Of a DNA stretch of 64,000 nucleotides, positions 9,443-17,756 are shown one piece after another. Under the pieces are notes generated by a model. The model was not told the origin of the DNA. It saw only the letters and a program-made list of their open reading frames with translations, and made no database searches. The stretch is taken from NCBI GenBank assembly GCA_963793025.1, contig CAWBYL010000006.1, positions 124,001 to 188,000 of the forward strand, read 5' to 3'. How positions within the stretch are numbered: the stretch's first letter is position 1; each line of letters begins with the position of its first letter. Origin of the DNA: CAWBYL01 sp963793025 (GTDB lineage Bacteria > Actinomycetota > Acidimicrobiia > Acidimicrobiales > Acidimicrobilacustridaceae). The position numbers and the translations under genes were made by a program.

Positions 9443-10117
9443 TCACGAGCTCTCCCCGGCGTCGGCCAGGTAGAGCAGCACCGCCTTCACGCGGCGGTGG
9501 GCATCGGGGGTCTCGCTGAGCCCGATCTTGGCGAACAACGAGTTGATGTGCTTCTCCACCGCCCGTTCGGAGAGGAACAGCGACGACGCGACCGCGGCGT
9601 TGTTCTTGCCCTGGGCGATCTGGTCGAGGACCTCGCGCTCCCGCGGGGTCAAGAAGCGCAGCGGTGACTCCTTGCCCCGATCGCGAGTGGCGACCAGGGC
9701 CTCCACCACCTTGGGGTCGACCACCGAACCACCGTCGGCGACCTCGCGCACGGCGGCCACGAGCTGCTCGGGCTCGGACACCCGTTCCTTGAGCAGGTAG
9801 GCCCGGCGCTCGCTGCCACCCTCGAGCAGCTCGAGGGCGTAGGCCGGCTCGGCGTACTGCGAGAGGACGACGACGCCGATCGCGGGGTGAGACCGCCGGA
9901 GGGCGCTGGCGGCCCGGATGCCTTCGTCGGTGCCGGTCGGGGGCATCCGGATGTCGGTGAGCACCACATCGGGCTGGTGTTCGTCGACGGCGGCCAGCAG
10001 CTGGTCGTAGTCACCGCAGAGCGCCACCACGTCGATCGAATCCTGGGCCTCGAGGAGGCGGGCGATCCCCTCGCGTACGAGCAGCGAGTCCTCGGCGACG
10101 ACCACGCGGATGCCCAT
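9443..10117 (-). CDS. NarL/LuxR-family response regulator
   Basis: DNA-binding response regulator, 224 residues from the ATG at 10117 (MGIRVVVAEDS, the natural start of a receiver; a longer in-frame reading to 10162 adds 15 unlikely residues). Receiver residues: AEDS acidic pair, acceptor Asp in VVLTDIRMPP, LSQY, Lys in AYLLKERV. A GerE-type helix-turn-helix occupies ~residues 155-210 (LTPREREVLDQIAQG, AVEKHINSLFAKIGL). It is the likely partner of the HisKA_3 kinase at 5368-7501, the only such kinase in the window, and the likely user of the GGGTGC boxes. Its receiver is strikingly like that of the cyclase fusion. Confidence 0.92.
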   Translation of the reverse strand: MGIRVVVAEDSLLVREGIARLLEAQDSIDVVALCGDYDQLLAAVDEHQPDVVLTDIRMPPTGTDEGIRAASALRRSHPAIGVVVLSQYAEPAYALELLEGGSERRAYLLKERVSEPEQLVAAVREVADGGSVVDPKVVEALVATRDRGKESPLRFLTPREREVLDQIAQGKNNAAVASSLFLSERAVEKHINSLFAKIGLSETPDAHRRVKAVLLYLADAGESS

Positions 10118-10273
10118 CGAGGTCGAACAGTAGCGGCCGGGCTGACCTCGATCGTTTCGCAAACCGGCACGCCGGCGCGACGGGTGGCGTCGCCGAGAAA
10201 TCTCCGGCGGTGTGTCGATGCCGGCGTTCGCCGTTCGTCTCTACCGTGACATCCACCCCGAGGAGGCACACGA

Positions 10274-10633
10274 ATGAAGTACATGCTGATGATCCACCAG
10301 GGCACCACCCCCACACCGCTCGACCCCGACGCCTGGGCCACGCTCTCCGAGGACGAGCAGCAGCAGATCTACGCCGACTACAAGCGTCTGAACGAGACGC
10401 CCGGCGTCACGCCCGGCAACGGTCTGCAACCGCCGGAGACGGCGACCACCGTGCGGGTCGAGGACGGACGCGTGGTGACCACCGACGGACCCTTCGTGGC
10501 CACCAAGGAGGCGCTCAACGGCTACCTCACCTTCGAGGCGCCCGACCTCGACGCCGCCATCGCCCTGGCCGCTCAGATCCCCGCCGCCCGCCTCGGCGGG
10601 GCCATCGAGGTTCGGCCCATCATGGAGTGGTGA
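10274..10633 (+). CDS. YciI-like DGPF-domain protein
   Basis: 119-residue protein of the YCII/DGPF family, with MKYMLMI at the N-terminus and the diagnostic TTDGPFVATKEALNGY near residue 77. A strong GAGGAGG ribosome site lies 8 bases before the ATG. Members are encoded beside ECF sigma factors of the ECF42 group, exactly as here: the sigma factor starts within this gene's stop codon. Its biochemical role is not established; involvement in the sigma factor's signal response is inferred from the coupling. Confidence 0.9.
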   Translation: MKYMLMIHQGTTPTPLDPDAWATLSEDEQQQIYADYKRLNETPGVTPGNGLQPPETATTVRVEDGRVVTTDGPFVATKEALNGYLTFEAPDLDAAIALAAQIPAARLGGAIEVRPIMEW

Positions 10634-11817
10634 GACCCCTCGATCAGGTCTTCCGCGACGACTGGGGAGCAGTCGTCGCCGCGCTGGTCGGCTTCCTCGG
10701 CGACATCGACCTCGCCGAGGAGGCCGCCCAGGACGCCTTCGCCGTCGCCGCCGAACGGTGGCGCCGTGACGGCGACCCGCGCCACCCGAGGGCGTGGCTG
10801 ATCACCACGGCCAAGCGCCGGGCCATCGACCGGATCCGGCGCGACGCCACGTACGCCTCGAAGCTGGAGCTGTTGCGGATGGACGAAGCAGGGCCGGACC
10901 CGTCAGCGGCGACTCCCATTCCCGACGAGCGCCTCGAGCTGATCTTCACGTGCTGCCATCCCGCACTGGGCGTGGAGGCGCAGGTGGCGCTCACCCTGCG
11001 GACCCTGGGCGGTCTCACCACCGACGAGATCGCGCGCGCCTTCCTCGTCCCCGAGGCGACCATGGCCCAACGACTGGTCCGGGCCAAGCGCAAGATCCGC
11101 GCCGCCGCCATCCCCTTCAAGGTCCCACCCGCCGACCTCCTGCCCGAGCGGCTCGCCGCCGTGTTGGCGGTGCTGTACCTGATCTTCAACGAGGGCTACG
11201 GGGGCCGCGGTGACCTGGCGGCCGAGGCGCTGTGGCTCGGCCGGGCGATGGCCGAGTTGATGCCTGACCAACCGGAGGTGCTGGGGCTGCTGGCCATGAT
11301 GTTGTTCCACGACTCCCGTCGGGACGCCCGTTTCCGCGACGGCGAGTTGGTCCTGCTCGCCGATCAGGATCGGACGAGGTGGGACGCCGCTCAGATCGCC
11401 GAGGGCCGCGAGCGACTCGCCGACGCGCTGGCCCTCGACGGACACGGCCCCTATGTCGTGCAGGCGGCCATCGCGTCGAGCCACGCCGACGATCCGTGTG
11501 ACTGGCGGTATGTCGCCGTCCTGTACGGCGAGCTGGCCCTGCTCACCGATTCGCCGGTGGTCCAGCTGAACCGGGCGGTCGCGGTGGCCGAGGCCGAGGG
11601 TCCGGAGGAGGGGCTGCGCATCGTCGATCGGCTCGACCTCCCCCGCTACCCGCACCTGCACGCCACGCGGGGAGAGCTGCTGCGCCGATCCGGACGCATC
11701 GACGAAGCGCTGGACGCCTACCAGCGAGCCCTCGAGCTGGTGCACGATCCCGCGGAACGGCGCCTGTTCGAGCGGCGGCGGGCCGAGCTGGAAGCGCTCG
11801 CACCCCCGCCCGTCTGA
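10630..11817 (+). CDS. ECF42-type RNA polymerase sigma factor with TPR-like tail
   Basis: 395-residue sigma factor from the GTG at 10630, overlapping the DGPF gene's stop (GTGA); a GTG one codon earlier is also possible. Region 2 covers ~residues 10-75 (GDIDLAEEAAQDAFAVAAERW, HPRAWLITTAKRRAIDRIR) and region 4 ~110-165 (LRTLGGLTTDEIARAFLVPEATMAQRLVRA). The long C-terminal extension, about 200 residues starting with the conserved YLIFNEGYGG, carries helical repeats resembling TPRs and ending ALDAYQRALELVHDPAERR. No anti-sigma factor is adjacent. In this group the C-terminal extension is reported to be needed for function; the target promoters are not evident here. Confidence 0.92.
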   Translation: MRPLDQVFRDDWGAVVAALVGFLGDIDLAEEAAQDAFAVAAERWRRDGDPRHPRAWLITTAKRRAIDRIRRDATYASKLELLRMDEAGPDPSAATPIPDERLELIFTCCHPALGVEAQVALTLRTLGGLTTDEIARAFLVPEATMAQRLVRAKRKIRAAAIPFKVPPADLLPERLAAVLAVLYLIFNEGYGGRGDLAAEALWLGRAMAELMPDQPEVLGLLAMMLFHDSRRDARFRDGELVLLADQDRTRWDAAQIAEGRERLADALALDGHGPYVVQAAIASSHADDPCDWRYVAVLYGELALLTDSPVVQLNRAVAVAEAEGPEEGLRIVDRLDLPRYPHLHATRGELLRRSGRIDEALDAYQRALELVHDPAERRLFERRRAELEALAPPPV

Positions 11818-11903
11818 GTCGAGGCCCTGCTGCGTGACCGTCCCCGCTAGACATGGGAGTCGGGTGGCCGGGGGGCCGGTCGAGGGGATCGTGGGGGATG
11901 GCG

Positions 11904-13034
11904 ATGGGCACGGACCGTGAGGATGCCGGTGAGCGACCGCCGCAGGAGGGGCTGATCGAGCTCGACGGCGGAATCGACGGCGTCGACCCCGAGGTCACTC
12001 GGCACTGGTTGTCGGCCAACGTCGAGGAGCTGGACGCCCCGATCGAGCTGCGGCTCATCGCCGCCGGGGGATCGAACCTGACCTACCTCGTGCGGGGGGC
12101 GCACGACGTCGCGTGCGTGCTGCGTCGACCACCGGTCGGCCGGCTGCAGGCCTCCGCCCACGACGTGCTCCGGGAGATGCGGATCATGAAGGGGTTGGCC
12201 GGGACCGCCGTGCCCGTGCCCCGGATCCTGGCCGCCAGCGAAGACCCGACGGTGGTCGGCGCCCCGTTCTACGTGATGGCGTACGAGGAGGGATGGATCA
12301 TCCGGGACCGCTCCATCGCCGAGGCCCTCGGGGCCGCTCGGTGTGAGGTGGTCGCGCGCGAGTTGTTCACCACGCTGGCGGACCTCCATCTCCTGGATCC
12401 GGCCAGCTGCGGCCTCGACACCCTCAGCCGTCCCACCGACTACATCCATCGCCAGCTCCGGCGGTGGCACCGCCAGTACGAGACGATCCGAGACGGCGAA
12501 CCCCATCCGCTCTACCTCGACCTCCACGACCGGCTGGCCGCTGCGGCGCCGGCCGATCTCCCGCGTCCGTCGGGCTACCTCGTCCACGGCGACTACCACA
12601 TCGACAACGCCGTGTTCACCGACGAGGGCCGGGTGAAGGCCGTGATCGACTGGGAGCTCTCGACCCTCGGACATCCCATCGCCGATCTGGCGTGGGCGCT
12701 GATGTTCTGGTCCGAGAACGCCGGAGAGCCGATGGAGTCCGCCGGTGGGGCCACCCTCGCCGCCGGCTTCCTCTCCCGCTCCGACGTCACAGCCCTCTAC
12801 GCCGAGCGCACCGGTTTCGACCTCGCCGACCTCCCCTACTTCATGGCGCTGGCGTACTGGCGAATCGGGTGTCTGATGGAGGGGAGCGCGGCCCGGTCAC
12901 GAGCGGGCAGCGGCGGCGGTCTCCAGCAGGCCGCCCGTTCCGGCGGCGCTCACGATGCTGGATCCGAGACCGATCGGCGGATCGGAGCGGTGTTCGCCGC
13001 GGCCGCCGAGCACGCCGCCGAGGCCGGCATCTAG
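11904..13034 (+). CDS. APH-family phosphotransferase (ACAD10/11-like)
   Basis: About 376 residues. Kinase-fold protein of the aminoglycoside-phosphotransferase superfamily, with GGSNLTYLV as the glycine-rich loop, catalytic loop VHGDYHIDNAVF (~residue 228) and metal-binding IDWELSTLGHPIADLAW. This pattern matches the subgroup seen with acyl-CoA dehydrogenases in actinobacteria rather than antibiotic-resistance enzymes; the substrate is unknown. Starts at 11898 and 11904 are both ATG; GGGGG before them is better spaced for 11904. A longer in-frame reading from 11853 is Gly/Arg-rich and unlikely. It stands alone, with convergent genes to its right. Confidence 0.85.
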   Translation: MGTDREDAGERPPQEGLIELDGGIDGVDPEVTRHWLSANVEELDAPIELRLIAAGGSNLTYLVRGAHDVACVLRRPPVGRLQASAHDVLREMRIMKGLAGTAVPVPRILAASEDPTVVGAPFYVMAYEEGWIIRDRSIAEALGAARCEVVARELFTTLADLHLLDPASCGLDTLSRPTDYIHRQLRRWHRQYETIRDGEPHPLYLDLHDRLAAAAPADLPRPSGYLVHGDYHIDNAVFTDEGRVKAVIDWELSTLGHPIADLAWALMFWSENAGEPMESAGGATLAAGFLSRSDVTALYAERTGFDLADLPYFMALAYWRIGCLMEGSAARSRAGSGGGLQQAARSGGAHDAGSETDRRIGAVFAAAAEHAAEAGI

Positions 13035-13222
13035 CGCGAGCGGCTGTCTGGTCGACGGAGGGCTCGGGGCTCGGATGTCTCCAGGGTCGCCCCCGAGGCG
13101 ACGCCCCGAGATGTCCTAGCCTGGGCCGCCCGGCGGGCCGGGGGGCGCCGCCCGAGTGCGCCAGGCGTCGAGCCGGGGGCCGCTGACCGACGAACCGACG
13201 CTCAGGCCGGTGTCGGTGCCCC

Positions 13223-13271
13223 GGGAGCACCGAACTGCTGATGACCACGGGGCCAGCCCCCCGGTGCTCCC
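13223..13271. terminator. Inverted repeat between convergent genes
   Basis: GGGAGCACCG at 13223-13232 is matched by its exact complement at 13262-13271 with a 29-base loop. It lies in the 284-bp gap between the convergent phosphotransferase and lyase genes. No T-run follows, so terminator function is tentative. The rest of this gap is GC-rich and shows nothing else. Confidence 0.35.
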
Positions 13272-13318
13272 CCGCCGGGGGGGCATCCGCGTCTCCCGGC
13301 CGGAAAGGTGGTCTCGCC

Positions 13319-14155
13319 TCAGCCCGGTTCGTCGGTGGGATGGACCCGGTCCAACAGCCGACGGGCCGAGCGCACCACGGCCTCGTCGACCATCCGGCCC
13401 CGCTCGTCGACATACACCCCGTCGCCCGCCGCCTCGGCCCGCTGGGCCTGGCCGAGCAGGGTCTCGGCGGCGTCGATCTCCTCGGCGGTCGGCGTGAGCA
13501 CCTCGTTGATCACCGCGACCTGGGCGGGGTGCACCGCCTGGCGAGCCCAGAAGCCGAGGTCGCGCAGCGTCTCGGTGGAGTGGCGGAGCCCGTCGAGGTC
13601 GCCGACGTCCACGTAGACCGGTCCGACCGGCGACTCGAGCTGGTGGGCGGCCGAGGCGACCACCGCGGCGAGGCGGATCGGTTCGAACAGGCGGCCGTCG
13701 ACGGTGGGACGCACCCCGAGGTCGGCGGCCAGGTCGACCTCACCCATGGCCAGTCGGGTGATCCGGGGGTGGCCGGCGATCGTCGGCAGCCCCAACACGG
13801 CGGTCGCCGACTCCACCAGGCCGACGACAGGGAGATCGTCGAGCAGCGGGGCCAGCCGGTCGAGCGCGTCGGGAGTGGCCTTGGGTACGACGACGCCGGT
13901 GAGGGCCGCGCCGGCAGCGAGGGCCTGCAGGTCCTCCGCCCCCCGGGGGCCGGTGTTGATCCGCACCCAGATCTGGACGGGGCCGGGATCGAGGGCGGCG
14001 AGCGCCTCCTCGACGTGGCCGCGAGCGGCGTCCTTGTGGCGCACCGCCACGGCGTCCTCCAGGTCGAGGATCACCGCGTCGGCACCGCTGGCCACGGCCT
14101 TGGGAAACCGCTCGGGGCGGTCGCCGGGGACGTAGAGGTAGGTCCGAGGGCTCAC
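13319..14155 (-). CDS. HpcH/HpaI-type CoA-ester lyase, probable citramalyl-CoA lyase
   Basis: 278 residues from a GTG at 14155 that overlaps the hydratase stop. CitE-like TIM-barrel family: RTYLYVPGDRPERFPKA at the N-terminus, VILDLEDAV (Mg-binding/active-site region), IWVRINTG, VVPKA, GLVESATAVLGL and MGEVDLAADLG are all family landmarks. In the 3-hydroxypropionate bicycle and in itaconate catabolism this step splits citramalyl-CoA into acetyl-CoA and pyruvate. The assignment to citramalyl-CoA rests on the two overlapping upstream genes; L-malyl-CoA or beta-methylmalyl-CoA are alternatives within the family. Confidence 0.85.
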   Translation of the reverse strand: MSPRTYLYVPGDRPERFPKAVASGADAVILDLEDAVAVRHKDAARGHVEEALAALDPGPVQIWVRINTGPRGAEDLQALAAGAALTGVVVPKATPDALDRLAPLLDDLPVVGLVESATAVLGLPTIAGHPRITRLAMGEVDLAADLGVRPTVDGRLFEPIRLAAVVASAAHQLESPVGPVYVDVGDLDGLRHSTETLRDLGFWARQAVHPAQVAVINEVLTPTAEEIDAAETLLGQAQRAEAAGDGVYVDERGRMVDEAVVRSARRLLDRVHPTDEPG

Positions 14156-15009
14156 GGTGCGGGCGACGGGTGGGCCGTGCCGGCGGTGGCGACGAACGAG
14201 TCGACCCCGTCGTTGCGCACCACCCGCACCTCGGTGTCGGCGCCCGACGGAGCGCCCACCAACGTGAACGGAAGGTCGACGAAGAGCGGGGCGTTGGCCC
14301 TGAACCGGAAGCGGGTCACGGGCTGACCGGCGTGACGCCCCGCCGCGGCGGCCACGACCATGGCGGTGAGGGGGCCGTGGACGACGAGTGCGGGGTAGCC
14401 CTCCGTCGCCGTTGCGTAGGGCTGGTCGTAGTGGATCCGATGGCTGTTGAAGGTGACGGCGGAGAAGCGGAACAGGGTGACCGGGTCGACGGTGACGGTG
14501 TCGGCCCACTCACCCTCGGCCGGCTCGGGGCGATCCCGACCCTCGGGGAGCGAGATCGGACCGCCCGGTTCCCGGTAGACCAGCGTCTGGCTCTCCTCCA
14601 CGACGTCGTTCCCGCCTTGGCGGTAGATGTGCTCGACCTCCACGATCAGCAGCGAACCGGAGCGACCCTCGGACGCCTTGGTCGATGCGATGCGCGAGCG
14701 GCGGTGCACCGGCTCCCCGACGACCAGTGCCGCGTTGGCCTCCACCCGGCCCGATGCCCACATGCGCCGGGGGAAGCGAGCGGCCAACGTGCCCGTCCCG
14801 TGAGGGTGGCCGTCGGGACCGAGACCAGTCGTGGCCACTCGGGGGTTGAAGTGGGCCCAGTGCCACAGCAGCGGGAGTGGGTCCCCTGCCTCCACCGGTG
14901 GCTCGTGGTCGAGGGTGGCGGCCACCAGCGACGTCTGCTCGACCGACAGCGGCGAGGTCGTCTCGGCGTCGAAGCCGACGTCGGCCAGGTCCACGTCGGG
15001 AGCGGTCAT
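14152..15009 (-). CDS. Mesaconyl-C4-CoA hydratase-like MaoC-family protein
   Basis: 285-residue double-hotdog hydratase. The N-terminal half resembles the FAS1-like dehydratase domain (LLWHWAHFNPRVATTGLGPDGHP, then FPRRMWASGRVE), and the C-terminal half has the MaoC hydratase signature RFSAVTFNSHRIHYDQPYA with catalytic Asp/His. This two-part arrangement matches mesaconyl-C4-CoA (3-methylfumaryl-CoA) hydratase, also called itaconyl-CoA hydratase, which makes citramalyl-CoA. It overlaps both neighbours by 4 bases, so the three enzymes are translationally coupled. Specificity is inferred from the flanking isomerase and lyase. Confidence 0.82.
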   Translation of the reverse strand: MTAPDVDLADVGFDAETTSPLSVEQTSLVAATLDHEPPVEAGDPLPLLWHWAHFNPRVATTGLGPDGHPHGTGTLAARFPRRMWASGRVEANAALVVGEPVHRRSRIASTKASEGRSGSLLIVEVEHIYRQGGNDVVEESQTLVYREPGGPISLPEGRDRPEPAEGEWADTVTVDPVTLFRFSAVTFNSHRIHYDQPYATATEGYPALVVHGPLTAMVVAAAAGRHAGQPVTRFRFRANAPLFVDLPFTLVGAPSGADTEVRVVRNDGVDSFVATAGTAHPSPAP

Positions 15010-16340
15010 CGCCGGTTCCCGCCCGACGGTGGTCCGGCCACGATGCCGTCGTCGTGGAGCCGGCCGATCTCGAGGTCGCTGAGCCCGAGGAGGTCGCCGA
15101 GGATCTCGTCGGTGTGCTCACCGAGGGCGGGGGCGGGGCGGGCGCCCCCCCGGTCGAGGCTGGCGAAGGTGAGCGGCGTGCCCGCTGCCCGCACCGTTCC
15201 CACGCCGGGCTGGTCGATGTCGCTGAACATGGGGTTCTCGTCGGGGGACACCCGCCAGTCGTCGTCGAGGAGCTGACGGAACGTCTGGTACGGCCCCCAG
15301 CACACGCCGAGCTCGTCGAAGCGCTTGGCCACCTCCTCCAGCGACCGAGGGGTGATCCAGCGACTGATGAGCGCGGCGAGGGCGTCGCGCGCCTCGAAGC
15401 GGTCGCCTTCCTGGGAGAGGTCGACCTCGAAGGCCCGTTCGAGGGCCGGGAGGTGCTCGCCGATCTCGGTGGCCTCGACCAGGGAGCGCCACTGGCGATA
15501 GCTGATGGCGACGACCATCACCCGGCGACCGTCGGCGGTGGCGAAGTCACGACCGAAGGCCCCGTACATGTCGTTGCCGATGGGAGGCCGCTCCTGGCCG
15601 AGCACCTTGGCCTGGGCGAGGTAGCCCAGGTTGGAGACCATGGCGAAGGCGACGTCGGTGAGCGAGATGGTGACCAGGTCGCCGCTGCCGCTGCGCGTCC
15701 GACGGCGCTCGGCGGCCAGCACCGCCAGGGCCGCGTGCAGGCCGGTCGCCATGTCCCACGCCGGCAGCACGTGGTTGGTCGGCAGAGACGCCCCGACCGG
15801 GCCGGTGGCGAAGGCGAAGCCCGACGAGGGGTTGACGGTGTAGTCCACCGCGGTGGTGCCGTCGGGGTTCCCCAGGATGTTGACGTAGATGAGGTCCTCC
15901 CGACGGCGGCGGAGCTGTTCGTCGGAGAGCCATCCGGCGGCGGGGAAGTTGGAGAGGAAGATGCCGCAGTCCGGCCCCGGGGCGGCGATCACGGCGGTGA
16001 CGATCTCCTGGCCCTCGGGCCGGCGCACGTCGACCGCGAGCGATCGCTTGTCGCGGTTCATGCTGGCCCAGAACAGGCTGGTGCCGTCCGGGGTGCACGG
16101 CCAGCGGTGGTAGTCGATGCCGCCCCCGACGTTGTCGAAGCGGATCACGTCGGCCCCGAGCTGAGCGAGGGTCATGCCCCCGAGTGGGGCGGCGACGAAG
16201 GCCGAGCCCTCGACGACGCGAAGGCCGTCGAGGGGCCTGGCGTCACCGAACAGGGCGGCGGAAGGGGCGATGGCGGCATCCGGTCGCCCGGCGGTGGCCC
16301 GGGGCTCGTTGGTGTCCGTACGGGGTTCCTCGGGTGGCAT
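15006..16340 (-). CDS. mct: Class III CoA transferase, probable mesaconyl-CoA C1-C4 isomerase
   Basis: 444 residues. Start chosen at ATG 16340, with GAGGAGG 9-10 bases upstream; a longer reading to 16379 lacks such a site. CaiB/BaiF family: LRVVEGSAFVAAPLGGMTLA, then RFDNVGGGIDYHRWP, then NHVLPAWDMATG with the catalytic Asp (~residue 196), and C-terminal LGEHTDEIL. These stretches match what I recall of Chloroflexus 2-methylfumaryl-CoA isomerase (Mct) rather than generic family members. Mct moves CoA within mesaconate from C1 to C4. With the next two genes it would give mesaconyl-C1-CoA to C4-CoA to citramalyl-CoA to acetyl-CoA plus pyruvate. Confidence 0.8.
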   Translation of the reverse strand: MPPEEPRTDTNEPRATAGRPDAAIAPSAALFGDARPLDGLRVVEGSAFVAAPLGGMTLAQLGADVIRFDNVGGGIDYHRWPCTPDGTSLFWASMNRDKRSLAVDVRRPEGQEIVTAVIAAPGPDCGIFLSNFPAAGWLSDEQLRRRREDLIYVNILGNPDGTTAVDYTVNPSSGFAFATGPVGASLPTNHVLPAWDMATGLHAALAVLAAERRRTRSGSGDLVTISLTDVAFAMVSNLGYLAQAKVLGQERPPIGNDMYGAFGRDFATADGRRVMVVAISYRQWRSLVEATEIGEHLPALERAFEVDLSQEGDRFEARDALAALISRWITPRSLEEVAKRFDELGVCWGPYQTFRQLLDDDWRVSPDENPMFSDIDQPGVGTVRAAGTPLTFASLDRGGARPAPALGEHTDEILGDLLGLSDLEIGRLHDDGIVAGPPSGGNRR

Positions 16341-16410
16341 CGTCGGCTTCCTCCTCGACCGTCGTGTCCACCCTCGCACGCCGATCCGGGTGCGCGACGG
16401 ACGCCGGGCC

Positions 16411-17664
16411 TCACGCTGTGGTCGACACGTCCCGGTCGAGCTCGATCACCAGGTGACGTATCCCGGTGTGGCGGTTGCTCCGGGTCCACTCGACCGCCTG
16501 CACGACGCGGACGGCGTCGAACCGGGGGAGCAGCTCCTCGAACAGGACGCGGATCTCCAGTCGGGCGAGGTGGGCGCCCAGGCAGTAGTGCAGGCCGTGG
16601 CCGAAGCCGACGTGGGGGTTCGGGGAGCGGGTGATGTCGAACTCACCGGCCCGAGCGAAGACCGTCTCGTCCCGGTTGGCCGAGCCCTCCCACACGACGA
16701 CCTTGTCACCGGGTGCGATCCGTTCCCCCCGCAGCTCGGTCTCGATCGTGGCCGTTCGCCGCTTGGCCGGCGACGGGGTCGTCCAGCGGACCGTCTCCTC
16801 GATCGTGGTGGGCAGCAGTGACGGGTCGGAGCGCAGCAGGTCGAACTGGTCGGGCCGCTCGGCCAGGGCGAGCAGGCCGCCGGCGACCGCGTTGCGCGTC
16901 GTCTCGGCCCCGGCGCTGAAGAGGAGGGAGAAGAACATGTAGAGCTCGCCGTCGGTGAGCTGGGCCGGCTCGGCGTCGTCCAGGGTGGCGTGGACCACGA
17001 TCGACAACATGTCGTGACCGGGGTGGGACCGCTTCTCGGCGATGAGCTCCTCGCCGTAGGCCCGCATGCGGGCCCCGGCCTCGGCGGCGTCGACGTCGGG
17101 CTCGAACGACCTGCGGTCCCCCCGGAAGTCGAAGCCCGGTTCCACGGCCTCGAACAGCCAGTGGCGCTCGGACTCCGGTATGCCCATCAGGAGGCAGATC
17201 ATCTGCATCGGTAGCTCGGCGGCCACCTGGCGGAGGAAGTCGAAGGGCACGCCGTCGTCGATCTCGTCGAGCAGCCGCCGGGCCCGCTGGCGCAGGTCCT
17301 CCTCGACCCGCCGGATCATCTTGGGCGTGAGTCCCGAGCTGACCAGCCGTCGGATCCGGGCGTGGCGAGGGTCGTCCATCATGTTCAGGACGAGGCCGGC
17401 CACCGGCAGGTCCTGGATGAGGGTGCCGCCGTAGGGCCGGTCCCCGCCCCGCTCGGAGGAGTAGGTGACGGGATCGCGCAGCACGGCCAGTGTCTCGGCG
17501 TGGGTGGCCACCGACCAGAAGCCCTCGCCGTCGGGGGTGTGCTCGGTCGGGGGATGCCACCAGACCGGGGCCTCTCGGCGGTGGACGGCGAACAGGTGGT
17601 GGGGGAAGCCGTCGGCGAAGTTGTCGAGATCGGTGAGGTCGAGGCCTCTCATCGGATCGGTCAC
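16411..17664 (-). CDS. Cytochrome P450
   Basis: 418-residue P450 from a GTG at 17664 preceded by GGGGGAGG; a longer reading to 17724 is possible but has weaker initiation. All signatures are present: I-helix FSAGAETTRNAV, ExxR in IEETVR, and the haem loop HVGFGHGLHYCLGAHLAR with the Cys ligand near residue 360. The sequence is in the style of actinobacterial CYP124/125/142-like enzymes that oxidise sterol or branched-chain terminal methyls, but I cannot assign a substrate. It lies 70 bp upstream of the CoA transferase on the same strand, so it may be the first gene of that operon; electron-transfer partners are not nearby. Confidence 0.92.
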   Translation of the reverse strand: MTDPMRGLDLTDLDNFADGFPHHLFAVHRREAPVWWHPPTEHTPDGEGFWSVATHAETLAVLRDPVTYSSERGGDRPYGGTLIQDLPVAGLVLNMMDDPRHARIRRLVSSGLTPKMIRRVEEDLRQRARRLLDEIDDGVPFDFLRQVAAELPMQMICLLMGIPESERHWLFEAVEPGFDFRGDRRSFEPDVDAAEAGARMRAYGEELIAEKRSHPGHDMLSIVVHATLDDAEPAQLTDGELYMFFSLLFSAGAETTRNAVAGGLLALAERPDQFDLLRSDPSLLPTTIEETVRWTTPSPAKRRTATIETELRGERIAPGDKVVVWEGSANRDETVFARAGEFDITRSPNPHVGFGHGLHYCLGAHLARLEIRVLFEELLPRFDAVRVVQAVEWTRSNRHTGIRHLVIELDRDVSTTA

Positions 17665-17756
17665 GGCCACCCTCCCCCTGGTGAGCAGACCGGCATCTTG
17701 GTTCCCGCTGGCGTCCGCCGCCACCCGCCGGGTCGGGAGGTGGAACGCTGGAGCCC

